Below, piece after piece: positions 26,037-33,175 of a stretch of 64,000 nucleotides of DNA. Source of the stretch: Aurantibacter_A sp965215845 (GTDB lineage: Bacteria > Bacteroidota > Bacteroidia > Flavobacteriales > Flavobacteriaceae). How positions within the stretch are numbered: position 1 is the first letter of the stretch; each line of letters opens with the position of its first letter. A program made the translations under genes and the position numbers. The notes beneath the pieces are model-generated. The model searched no databases, was not told the DNA's origin, and saw only the letters and a program-made list of their open reading frames with translations. The stretch covers positions 1,364,001 through 1,428,000 of the forward strand of contig CBDCEL010000004.1 in NCBI GenBank assembly GCA_965215845.1, written 5' to 3'.

Positions 26037-26070
26037 TTATAAATTGGGAGTACGGATTTATAAATTGGGA
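26037..26070. promoter_or_regulatory. Direct repeats, probable AraC-type regulator binding sites
   Basis: The 13-mer TTATAAATTGGGA occurs exactly at 26037-26049 and 26058-26070, a 21-base spacing or two helical turns. This is the usual geometry of AraC-family half-sites. They lie between the membrane AraC-type regulator gene (ends 26088) and the first gene of the DJ-1/beta-lactamase-fold operon (starts 25975), 62-95 bases upstream of its ATG. No clear TAnnTTTG box follows, which fits an activator-dependent promoter. Confidence 0.6.
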
Positions 26071-26087
26071 ATGGAATTACGAAAATT

Positions 26088-27191
26088 TTAGGAAAAACTC
26101 TCTTTGAACTTAGAAGGTGTTGTACCAACGATTTTTTTGAAGGTCGAGTAAAAGGTTGACTTTGAATTGAATCCGCAGTCATAGCCTAAAGCTTCAAGTT
26201 TAATTCTCTTATTGGACTGAATCAACTCTTTTGCCTTTGCAACCCTAAATTCATTGATGAAAATCGTGAAGCTTTTACCCATATTATCATTTAACAGCTG
26301 AGATAATTTATGCGGAAGTATATTCAATCTGCCGGCCACATCGGATAACTTCAAATTGGGGTTCTTATATATCTCTTCATTGTTTATCAGAAGATTCAAC
26401 TGTTTCATCAATTGTTTGGCTTCTGCTGCCGCAATCTTCTTATCGGCATACTTACGCTCCCCATTAAATATGACAGATTTATTTTTTCTGTTGAAGAATA
26501 AAAACAAGACAAGCAGGTAGAAGATAAATGAAAAAGTTAGTGCGCCTGCAAGGTAAAAGGTAAAACTCATGGCATAGTAACTTGTCACCATAATGAGATT
26601 GCCAAACAATATTGTAAGAAGCCAGATATCCAAACTGGACAATTTATATCCCTTTTGAAAAAGATTTCCAATCGTGTCTCTCATAACATAGGCCGAGGCA
26701 AAAATATAGCCATACCAAGTCACATAGATAAAATCAATAATATAGGGTCTCCATAAATCGATATTGGTCTCAAAGGGATAGACAAACCCTATTGTACCGA
26801 TTACTAGAATCAAAATAACCATATGATACTTCCACGTTGAGACAACGTTCCCTTCTGGTTCCTTAATCGATTTCACGTAGAAGTATAAAAACGGCCCAAT
26901 AAAAAAACAGGCCGTGAGCCCAAGTTGAAGATAGATAAATGCCAGGTCGGGATTGAAATGGAAAATGACCGACTTGCCGGTACGAATACTGACCATCAAC
27001 AGAAGGGCGCCCAAAAAGCGACTCGAAATATGGCGCGGTTTAGCAAAAAAAAGGAAATAAAGCCCAAGTACTAGACCGTTAAAAGAGCCTAGGGCGCTAA
27101 AAAAGAACAAGAGCTCATCTGAAACATCGATCACCGTTCCAATTTTAAGGTAATGGTCAAAAATAACAAAAAAGGGGTTCGGAAAAACCAA
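26088..27191 (-). CDS. Membrane-bound AraC-family transcription regulator
   Basis: Up to 367 residues. The first about 240 residues hold seven hydrophobic helices. The C-terminal 100 residues are an AraC-type double helix-turn-helix (LSDVAGRLNILPHKLSQLLN, then LEALGYDCGFNSKSTFYSTF and the GTTPSKFK signature). It is thus a one-component membrane regulator. The upstream end is uncertain: the frame can start with TTG at 27191, or with GTG at 27132-27134, which gives a 348-residue protein beginning MIDVSDELL. It follows gldD by 12 bases, so it may be read with the ssb-gldE-gldD genes. Its likely target is the adjacent operon with the direct repeats. Confidence 0.85.
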   Translation of the reverse strand: MVFPNPFFVIFDHYLKIGTVIDVSDELLFFFSALGSFNGLVLGLYFLFFAKPRHISSRFLGALLLMVSIRTGKSVIFHFNPDLAFIYLQLGLTACFFIGPFLYFYVKSIKEPEGNVVSTWKYHMVILILVIGTIGFVYPFETNIDLWRPYIIDFIYVTWYGYIFASAYVMRDTIGNLFQKGYKLSSLDIWLLTILFGNLIMVTSYYAMSFTFYLAGALTFSFIFYLLVLFLFFNRKNKSVIFNGERKYADKKIAAAEAKQLMKQLNLLINNEEIYKNPNLKLSDVAGRLNILPHKLSQLLNDNMGKSFTIFINEFRVAKAKELIQSNKRIKLEALGYDCGFNSKSTFYSTFKKIVGTTPSKFKESFS

Positions 27192-27203
27192 CAGAAACTG
27201 TTG

Positions 27204-27767
27204 CTAGTCCCACCTTAAGGTTTCCATAATCTTACGAATATCGTTTTGCAAGTACGCGGCGGCTGGATAAATGCTGTCATAGTTGGGTCGGGCATAGAAA
27301 TATAATGACCCGGTAACAAAATGCTCGGTACTATCGGTAACGAAAAACTGCGCCTGTGAAGCGGCATCTCCCCTTACCTCGAAATAGGTGCCAAAAACAC
27401 GGTCGTCTTCATTATAGAATTCTGATGGTTTAATTCCATCTGCCTTTGCCGCATGTTCATATGAAAGCCTTTCGGCATCGACCATCAGTTTTTCAAGATT
27501 ATCTTCTATCTTCTTGTGGGTTATAAAAATGGAACCCTTCATTTCAGGATAGTCAAGAATCAAATCTCCTTCACGTGGGTTCTCTACGTTGGTCTTTTCG
27601 GCCAATTTATTCTTTTGGAATTCAAAATGCTTGGTCTCAAATGTCTCATATTCCGGCTTAGGATATTCCAAGCGTAATTTCGCCTTGGGCTTCGGAAAGA
27701 CTTCTTCTTTACAGCCTAGGAATACAACGGTCAAGAAAATCGACACAATCAATGGCCTAAGATTCAT
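27204..27767 (-). CDS. gldD: Gliding motility lipoprotein GldD
   Basis: 187 residues from the ATG at 27765-27767, chosen because it begins a lipoprotein signal (MNLRPLIVSIFLTVVFLGC, Cys19). The mature start KEEVFPKPKAKLRLEYPKPEY is characteristic of GldD. GldD is needed for gliding in Flavobacterium and is tied to the type IX secretion/motility machinery. The start overlaps the end of gldE by 11 bases, the normal flavobacterial arrangement. Confidence 0.95.
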   Translation of the reverse strand: MNLRPLIVSIFLTVVFLGCKEEVFPKPKAKLRLEYPKPEYETFETKHFEFQKNKLAEKTNVENPREGDLILDYPEMKGSIFITHKKIEDNLEKLMVDAERLSYEHAAKADGIKPSEFYNEDDRVFGTYFEVRGDAASQAQFFVTDSTEHFVTGSLYFYARPNYDSIYPAAAYLQNDIRKIMETLRWD

Positions 27768-29085
27768 TGGGCAACGTAATTTTGATTTGCTTGAGTCTTT
27801 TTTTATCGAGACTTTCGACGACAAACTTATAATCGTTAAAGACGATTCGCTCTCCTTTTTTTGGAAAACTTCCCGATATTTCAAGTACAAAGCCCGCAAC
27901 AGTTTCCGATTCGCCTTTTTGTTCCTCAAAATCGTCTTGATTCTCAATTTTCGCTACTCTGTAGAAGTCCTTCAAAGTGGTCTTCCCCTCAAAAACATAA
28001 TTGTAATCGTCTAATTTTGAGAAGACGAGGTCCTCATCATCGAACTCATCACTGATGTCACCTACGATTTCCTCGATAATATCCTCAAGGGTAACTATCC
28101 CTGAAGTACCACCATATTCGTCGACCACAACGGCCAGGTGTATTTTCTTCTCTTGAAACTCAAGTAAAAGATCGTCCAATTTTTTATTCTCCGGAACAAA
28201 ATAGGGCTCTCTGATCAAAGGCATCCAGTTATAAGATTTCTTGTCGATGTGCGGCAACAAATCTTTAACGTAGAGAACTCCGAGTACATTGTCCATATTC
28301 TCCGAAAAAACAGGAATCCGAGAATATCCATGCTTCGTAATTTGCTGAACGACCTCTCCAAATTTCATGTTCTCATCCAACGCAAAAATATCGATCCGAG
28401 GCCTCATGACCTGTTTTGTATCTGTATTGCCGAACGACACTATTCCTTCCAAAATCTTTTGCTCTTCCTTGGTGGTATCGCCCTCAGAAGTCAATTCCAG
28501 GGCTTGGGAGAGATGGTCAACACTCAGGTTCGACTTTTCCTTGCCCAATTTGTCATACATAAAAATGGTTGCCGAGCGCATGGGTAAACTAAGCGGTGAA
28601 AAGAGCGCGTCGAGCAATTTCAAGGGGTAGGCCATAAATTGCGAGAAATTAACCCTGTTGCGATTGGCATATACCTTTGGTAATATCTCGCCGAACATCA
28701 AGATGAGAAATGTGGCTATAATTACCTCTACCAGAAAGCGCAAGGAGATGATGCCGATCACTTTGTAATCGAGGTTGGCGAACAACTGGTCGCCAATTGT
28801 GCTAAAAAGTAAAACAATGCCAATGTTTATGGCGTTGTTCGCGATTAGTATCGTGGCCAGAAGCTTTTTTGGCCTTTGCAAAAGTTTGGCTACAATTTCG
28901 CCCCGCGTGGTCTTTTTGTCGGCCATTTCGTTGAGGTCGGTCAAACTGAGGCCAAAAAATGCCACTTCAGCCCCTGAAATAAGGGCAGAACAAATCAGCA
29001 ATAAAACAAGAAAACCTATTTTAATTGCGATTGCACCATCAAAAACAAGAAAAATCAATAACGAACCTATGGGATCAGGGTCCAA
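27757..29085 (-). CDS. gldE: Gliding motility-associated protein GldE (CNNM/CBS transporter-like)
   Basis: 442 residues. The N-terminal part has three or four membrane helices of the DUF21/CNNM type (CSALISGAEVAFFGLS). Two CBS domains follow in the middle (VMRPRIDIFALDE, GVLYVKDLLPHI, VVVDEYGGTSGIVTLEDI), and a CorC/HlyC-type domain ends the protein. The start codon is TTG at 29083-29085; the product begins MDPDP, as GldE proteins do, so this start is preferred. It lies between ssb and gldD and is known to support GldD function in gliding. Confidence 0.93.
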   Translation of the reverse strand: MDPDPIGSLLIFLVFDGAIAIKIGFLVLLLICSALISGAEVAFFGLSLTDLNEMADKKTTRGEIVAKLLQRPKKLLATILIANNAINIGIVLLFSTIGDQLFANLDYKVIGIISLRFLVEVIIATFLILMFGEILPKVYANRNRVNFSQFMAYPLKLLDALFSPLSLPMRSATIFMYDKLGKEKSNLSVDHLSQALELTSEGDTTKEEQKILEGIVSFGNTDTKQVMRPRIDIFALDENMKFGEVVQQITKHGYSRIPVFSENMDNVLGVLYVKDLLPHIDKKSYNWMPLIREPYFVPENKKLDDLLLEFQEKKIHLAVVVDEYGGTSGIVTLEDIIEEIVGDISDEFDDEDLVFSKLDDYNYVFEGKTTLKDFYRVAKIENQDDFEEQKGESETVAGFVLEISGSFPKKGERIVFNDYKFVVESLDKKRLKQIKITLPNES

Positions 29086-29108
29086 TACCTACGTTTTTAA
29101 TATTTGAT

Positions 29109-29567
29109 CTAAAACGGTAAATCGTCTTCCGGTTGGGGCGCACCAACATTGGTTGTCTTTTCGGAAGCGTTGGAGCTCTGGGCTACGGTCTCTTGCCCGA
29201 TATTCGAAGCAGCGTTTGCCTCACTTTCACGTTTGGTCGATAAAAAGGTGAAATCTTGCACGTGTACCTCTGTTGTATAACGCGTATTGCCATCTTCACC
29301 CTGCCATTGGCGTGTTTTCAAACGGCCTTCCACATAAATCTTATCGCCCTTGCTCAGGTATTTTTCGCAAATCTCGGCAGCTTTGTTTCGAACTACGATA
29401 TTGTGCCAATCGGTATTGGTCACTTTTTCACCGGTTTGCCTATTGGTATAGGTTTCGTTGGTCGCAATCGGAAATCGACCGATGCAATTGCCTCCTTCGA
29501 AATAGTGCATCTTTACCTCATCGCCCAAATGGCCAATCAGCATTACTTTATTCAATGTTCCGCTCAT
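29109..29567 (-). CDS. ssb: Single-stranded DNA-binding protein
   Basis: 152 residues. The OB fold covers about 1-105 (MSGTLNKVMLIGHLGDEVKM, NTDWHNIVVRNKAAEI, GDKIYVEGRLKTRQW). A flexible Ser/Ala/Asn-rich tail ends in the acidic tip DDLPF, which recruits repair and replication partners. It follows mutY by 45 bases and precedes gldE by 23, the order usual in this family. Confidence 0.97.
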   Translation of the reverse strand: MSGTLNKVMLIGHLGDEVKMHYFEGGNCIGRFPIATNETYTNRQTGEKVTNTDWHNIVVRNKAAEICEKYLSKGDKIYVEGRLKTRQWQGEDGNTRYTTEVHVQDFTFLSTKRESEANAASNIGQETVAQSSNASEKTTNVGAPQPEDDLPF

Positions 29568-29612
29568 ATTTCTCTTTGGTTCTGTGTAAAGGCAAAAATA
29601 CTAAGAAAGTCC

Positions 29613-30656
29613 TTAACTTTTGAATGCTTTTATGAAATCAGCTATTAACACTGGTACCGGAAATTTTTCAAGGGAATCAAGTGGAAGGCCATTGCACAAT
29701 TCTTCATCGGTCTCCGCAATCCAAAACCATGTGTGCAGATGTTGATGTGAAAGTTTATGAACGATTTTCTTTTCATTATACAAGCTTAACCGCTCTATTG
29801 CGTTCAAACCCATAAGTGATCGGATTTTTTTCCCCACTTCATCAGGGGACAGTTTACGATCGGACTCGATTAAGGGGAATTCCCATAAATTCTGCCATAT
29901 TCCTTTGCCTTCACGCTGTTGCAAAAGTGTCTCGCTCTTTTTGTTTAAAACAACAACATAATTGAAATAACGGTCTCTGACCTTGGTTTTGTTTATTTTG
30001 ACCGGAAGTTGACCAACCTTATCTTGCTGTAGCGCCTTACAGCCAGAGTTCAAAGGGCAAGTCGAACAATCAGGGTTTTTAGGGGTACACTGTAGTGATC
30101 CGAATTCCATGATTCCCTGATTATAATCGCGAATATGGTCAACGTTCATAACCTCATTTGCCAGTTTCTTGAAGTAACGAATCCCCTGTGTACTGTTTAT
30201 GGCTTCCCCTACACCAAAATAGCGGGCCAAAACGCGATAGACATTTCCATCGACAACGGCATGCGGCTGGTCAAAACATATGGAAGCAATCGCACTGGCC
30301 GTATAATCACCAATCCCTTTTAGTTTCAGGATTTTGTCATAGGTATTTGGAAAAATACCGTCCATGTCATTTGAGACTTTCTTGGCCGTGGCGTGCAGAT
30401 TTCGGGCCCTGGAATAATACCCGAGCCCCTGCCACAACTTTAAGACCTCCTCCTCAGAGGCCATGGCCAAATCTTCAATTTTGGGAAAGTGTTCAACGAA
30501 TTTCAGGTAATACGGAATGCCTTGCGCAATTCGGGTTTGTTGCAACATAATCTCGGAAAGCCAGATCAGATAAGGATTTTTCGTTCCTCGCCATGGTAAG
30601 TCGCGTTTGTTCTTATCGTACCAAGCTAGAATTTTCTCAGAAAAGGACATCGACAT
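29613..30656 (-). CDS. mutY: A/G-specific adenine glycosylase
   Basis: 347 residues from the ATG at 30654-30656; a GTG directly upstream and an ATG at 30648-30650 are alternatives. It removes adenine mispaired with 8-oxoguanine. The catalytic glutamate is in LSEIMLQQTR (about residue 35). The helix-hairpin-helix LKGIGDYTASAIAS leads to VVDGNV with the catalytic Asp. Four cysteines CX6CX2CX5C (in CTPKNPDCSTCPLNSGC) hold the 4Fe-4S cluster. The C-terminal part is the NUDIX-like domain that reads 8-oxoguanine. First gene of mutY-ssb-gldE-gldD. Confidence 0.97.
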   Translation of the reverse strand: MSMSFSEKILAWYDKNKRDLPWRGTKNPYLIWLSEIMLQQTRIAQGIPYYLKFVEHFPKIEDLAMASEEEVLKLWQGLGYYSRARNLHATAKKVSNDMDGIFPNTYDKILKLKGIGDYTASAIASICFDQPHAVVDGNVYRVLARYFGVGEAINSTQGIRYFKKLANEVMNVDHIRDYNQGIMEFGSLQCTPKNPDCSTCPLNSGCKALQQDKVGQLPVKINKTKVRDRYFNYVVVLNKKSETLLQQREGKGIWQNLWEFPLIESDRKLSPDEVGKKIRSLMGLNAIERLSLYNEKKIVHKLSHQHLHTWFWIAETDEELCNGLPLDSLEKFPVPVLIADFIKAFKS

Positions 30657-30677
30657 CACGATAATTCGCTAAAGTAA

Positions 30678-30857
30678 GAGACTGTTTTGAAATGTGTCAT
30701 TGGGCTTTGCATAAACGGTTTTTATCGCCTGTCGACAGACAATGGTAGAAAATGGAGTGAAATTTACGGCCATAGCGCAGCTACGACAGGAGATTTTAAC
30801 GAAGTTATGTTCAAAAAAGGTCATAAAAAAACAATCAACATATTTCAAAACAGTCTC
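30678..30857. repeat. 180-bp inverted-repeat element (MITE-like)
   Basis: GAGACTGTTTTGAAAT at 30678-30693 is repeated exactly in inverse at 30842-30857, and imperfect similarity continues inward for about ten bases. A second inverted pair, CCTGTCG/CGACAGG (30728-30734 and 30784-30790), is nested inside. It fills most of the mutY-HU spacer (30657-30956) and codes for nothing convincing. It could be a miniature transposable element or a large RNA hairpin. No target-site duplication is obvious. Confidence 0.45.
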
Positions 30858-30912
30858 CAAGGGTTTAACCTCTTAAAATTAGTTTGTTGAAGTAAAAGAT
30901 GAATTTAATTTA

Positions 30913-30920
30913 TATATTTG
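30913..30920 (+). promoter_or_regulatory. Putative -7 box of the HU gene
   Basis: TATATTTG is an exact TAnnTTTG match 36 bases before the HU ATG. A TTTGTTG stretch at 30883-30889 may be the -33 element, with a rather long gap. Confidence 0.55.
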
Positions 30921-30956
30921 CAAGCCAAAAAAACTTAAGTAAAACTAATTGATAAA

Positions 30957-31247
30957 ATGACGAAAGCTGAAATTGTATCGAAGATCTCGGAGAAACTGGG
31001 AATTGAAAAAGGAGATGTACAAGCAACCGTGGAATCTTTTATGGAGGAGGTCAAATCTTCTTTGGAAAACGGAGATAACGTCTACCTGCGAGGTTTTGGA
31101 AGTTTCATAGTTAAGACCCGCGCCGAAAAGACGGGTAGAAACATATCTAAGAACACCACTATTAAAATTCCGGCCCACAATATTCCTGCATTTAAGCCAG
31201 CGAAGGTATTTGTTGAAGGGGTCAAGAGCAATGTGCTGGTCAAATAG
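30957..31247 (+). CDS. HU family DNA-binding protein
   Basis: 96 residues, normal HU/IHF length. The pattern MTKAEIVSKISEKLGI, then VYLRGFGSFIVKTRAEKTGRN and the flexible arm with IPAHNIPAFKPAKVF is diagnostic; the Pro in the arm kinks DNA. It compacts and bends DNA as a dimer. It is followed 25 bases later by a 30-residue basic protein, and then by rng. Confidence 0.96.
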   Translation: MTKAEIVSKISEKLGIEKGDVQATVESFMEEVKSSLENGDNVYLRGFGSFIVKTRAEKTGRNISKNTTIKIPAHNIPAFKPAKVFVEGVKSNVLVK

Positions 31248-31272
31248 TAAATAACGAATTAAAAACAGGTTT

Positions 31273-31365
31273 ATGCCGAGTGGTAAAAAGAGAAAAAGAC
31301 ATAAGGTAGCTACCCATAAGCGGAAGAAGCGAAGGAGAGCTAACCGTCACAAGAAAAAGCAGTAA
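31273..31365 (+). CDS. 30-residue basic protein, bS22/AURKAIP1-COX24-like ribosomal protein
   Basis: ATG at 31273, stop TAA at 31363-31365. The product begins MPSGKKRKRHKVATHKRKKR and is about 60 % Lys, Arg and His. This pattern resembles the C-terminal domain of mitochondrial mS38 (AURKAIP1/COX24) and the small bacterial ribosomal protein bS22, which threads through 16S rRNA. It lies between HU and rng, a setting I recall as conserved in flavobacteria. The stop codon is part of the terminator stem that follows, so translation and termination overlap. That it is a real gene is likely; the exact family is moderate. Confidence 0.68.
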   Translation: MPSGKKRKRHKVATHKRKKRRRANRHKKKQ

Positions 31366-31385
31366 TAAAACGACTGCTTTTTCGT
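31354..31385 (+). terminator. Intrinsic terminator overlapping the end of the small basic gene
   Basis: AAAAAGCAGT (31354-31363) pairs with ACTGCTTTTT (31373-31382) over a 9-base loop, then CGTTTT. The 5' arm contains the last three codons and the first base of the stop codon of the 31273-31365 gene. Confidence 0.88.
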
Positions 31386-31549
31386 TTTAATGTTGATTGG
31401 CGAAATGATGCCCTCGGTAATCCGGCCAATTGCTTATAGCACGTTCTTTGACATAGAAGTTCCAAAAAGAGAATTTCGGCAGATGGGACCATCTGCTTCA
31501 ACCATTGTTTAATCAGTCCCGCCATTGCGGGATGTAAATATAAATTCAG

Positions 31550-33097
31550 GTGAATAGAGAATTAATCGTAAGATCTGGTTCAGACGCCGTGGATTTTGCC
31601 TTGTTAAAGGATGGAAAACTCACTGAATTGCACAATGAGCAAGACAACAACGACTTTTCGGTCGGCGATGTCTTTTTAGCCAAGATACGCAAACCCGTAA
31701 CTGGCCTTAACGCTGCCTTTGTCAATGTAGGATACGAGAAAGACGCATTTCTACATTATCACGACCTTGGGCCACAGCTTTCATCGATGCTCAAATTTAT
31801 TAAGCAAGTGAGTTCAGGAAGATTGAAAGACTATTCCCTGAAGAACTTTCCGTTTGAAAAAGATATTGACAAGCATGGCACCATCAATAATGTCATCAAA
31901 GCGAATCAATCTCTTTTGGTACAGATCGTGAAAGAACCCATTTCTACCAAAGGGCCCAGAATCAGTTCAGAGCTGTCGTTGGCAGGTCGATTTCTGGTAA
32001 TGGTACCTTTTTCGGATCGCGTTTCGGTTTCTCAGAAAATCGGCAGCAAAGAAGAAAAAGACCGCTTGAAAAGACTTGTAAAGAGCATCAAGCCCAAGGG
32101 ATTTGGAGTCATTATACGTACTGTGGCAGAAGGCAAAAAAGTAGCGGAACTGGACAAAGATCTAGAAAACTTGCTTGACAAATGGTCAGCAATGTGTAAA
32201 AAATTGCAAAGGGCGAGACCCCCTGCGAAGGTCTTGGTGGAGCTAAATAGGGCTTCATCGATTCTTCGCGATGTTTTCAACGACTCCTTTACAGGTATTC
32301 ATGTTGACGACGAGACGCTCTTCGGGCAAATTCAAGACTACGTTGCAGAAATTGCGCCCGGAAAAGAATCCATAGTAAAACAATATAGATCATCAGTCCC
32401 GATTTTTGAAAAATTCGGAATCGACCGCCAAATAAAGACTTCATTTGGTCGCACCGCCTCAATGAGTAAAGGGGCATATTTAATAATCGAACATACCGAA
32501 GCAATGCACGTTATAGACGTAAACAGCGGTAATCGTTCAAACAAAGCCAAAAACCAAGAAGATACGGCCTTGGAAGTCAATTTACTTGCCGCATCTGAAA
32601 TCGCCAGACAATTGCGCCTAAGGGATATGGGCGGTATTATTGTTGTCGATTTCATTGATATGGTAAAAGCGGCCAACCGTAAAAAGTTGTTCGAACATCT
32701 AAGAAGCGAGATGAAAGATGATCGCGCCAAACACAAGATTTTGCCCCCGAGCAAATTTGGTCTGGTACAAATAACGAGACAACGGGTACGACCCGAGATG
32801 AATATCAAGACGACAGAGAAAAATCCGAACCAAAATGGCCAGGAAATTGAAGCCCCGATAGTTTTGGTAGACAAGATCAACGCCGATCTCGAAAAGCTAT
32901 TGAAAGGACCTAAGAAAGATAGCACCATTACATTGAATCTACACCCTTTCATTGCGGCTTACATTACAAAAGGATTTCCGTCGATACGTTCCAAATGGTT
33001 TATGGAGCATAAAAAATGGATAAAAATCCAACCACGTGATGCCTATACGTATCTTGAATATCGTTTCAAGGATAAAAATGGCAAGACAATTTATTAA
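31550..33097 (+). CDS. rng: Ribonuclease G/E family endoribonuclease
   Basis: 515 residues with a GTG start at 31550 (MNRELIVRSG), a usual N-terminus for this family. The S1 domain (about 38-115: VGDVFLAKIRKPVTGLNAAF) is followed by the RNase H/DNase I-like core with catalytic aspartates in HVIDVNSGNR and GIIVVDFIDM. It cuts single-stranded A/U-rich RNA from the 5' end and matures 16S rRNA. Length matches RNase G; there is no long degradosome scaffold. The nearby small basic ribosomal-type gene fits a ribosome-maturation context. Confidence 0.95.
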   Translation: MNRELIVRSGSDAVDFALLKDGKLTELHNEQDNNDFSVGDVFLAKIRKPVTGLNAAFVNVGYEKDAFLHYHDLGPQLSSMLKFIKQVSSGRLKDYSLKNFPFEKDIDKHGTINNVIKANQSLLVQIVKEPISTKGPRISSELSLAGRFLVMVPFSDRVSVSQKIGSKEEKDRLKRLVKSIKPKGFGVIIRTVAEGKKVAELDKDLENLLDKWSAMCKKLQRARPPAKVLVELNRASSILRDVFNDSFTGIHVDDETLFGQIQDYVAEIAPGKESIVKQYRSSVPIFEKFGIDRQIKTSFGRTASMSKGAYLIIEHTEAMHVIDVNSGNRSNKAKNQEDTALEVNLLAASEIARQLRLRDMGGIIVVDFIDMVKAANRKKLFEHLRSEMKDDRAKHKILPPSKFGLVQITRQRVRPEMNIKTTEKNPNQNGQEIEAPIVLVDKINADLEKLLKGPKKDSTITLNLHPFIAAYITKGFPSIRSKWFMEHKKWIKIQPRDAYTYLEYRFKDKNGKTIY

Positions 33098-33102
33098 ACT
33101 TT

Positions 33103-33136
33103 AAAAGCGACCTAAAAAACGAGGTCGCTTTTTTTG
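33103..33136 (+). terminator. Intrinsic terminator of rng
   Basis: AAAAGCGACCT (33103-33113) pairs with AGGTCGCTTTT (33122-33132) and the T run continues, five bases after the stop codon. Confidence 0.9.
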
Positions 33137-33175
33137 TATCTTGATTTTAAGTAAGCACCTATTTTACACCACCGT

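Noticed and set aside
30687..30890. A 67-codon frame on the plus strand between mutY and HU
   Set aside because: It lies across the inverted-repeat element and lacks a start signal and any recognisable feature.
31340..31525. A 61-codon minus-strand frame between the small basic gene and rng
   Set aside because: It runs through the terminator hairpin and shows no domain or start signal.
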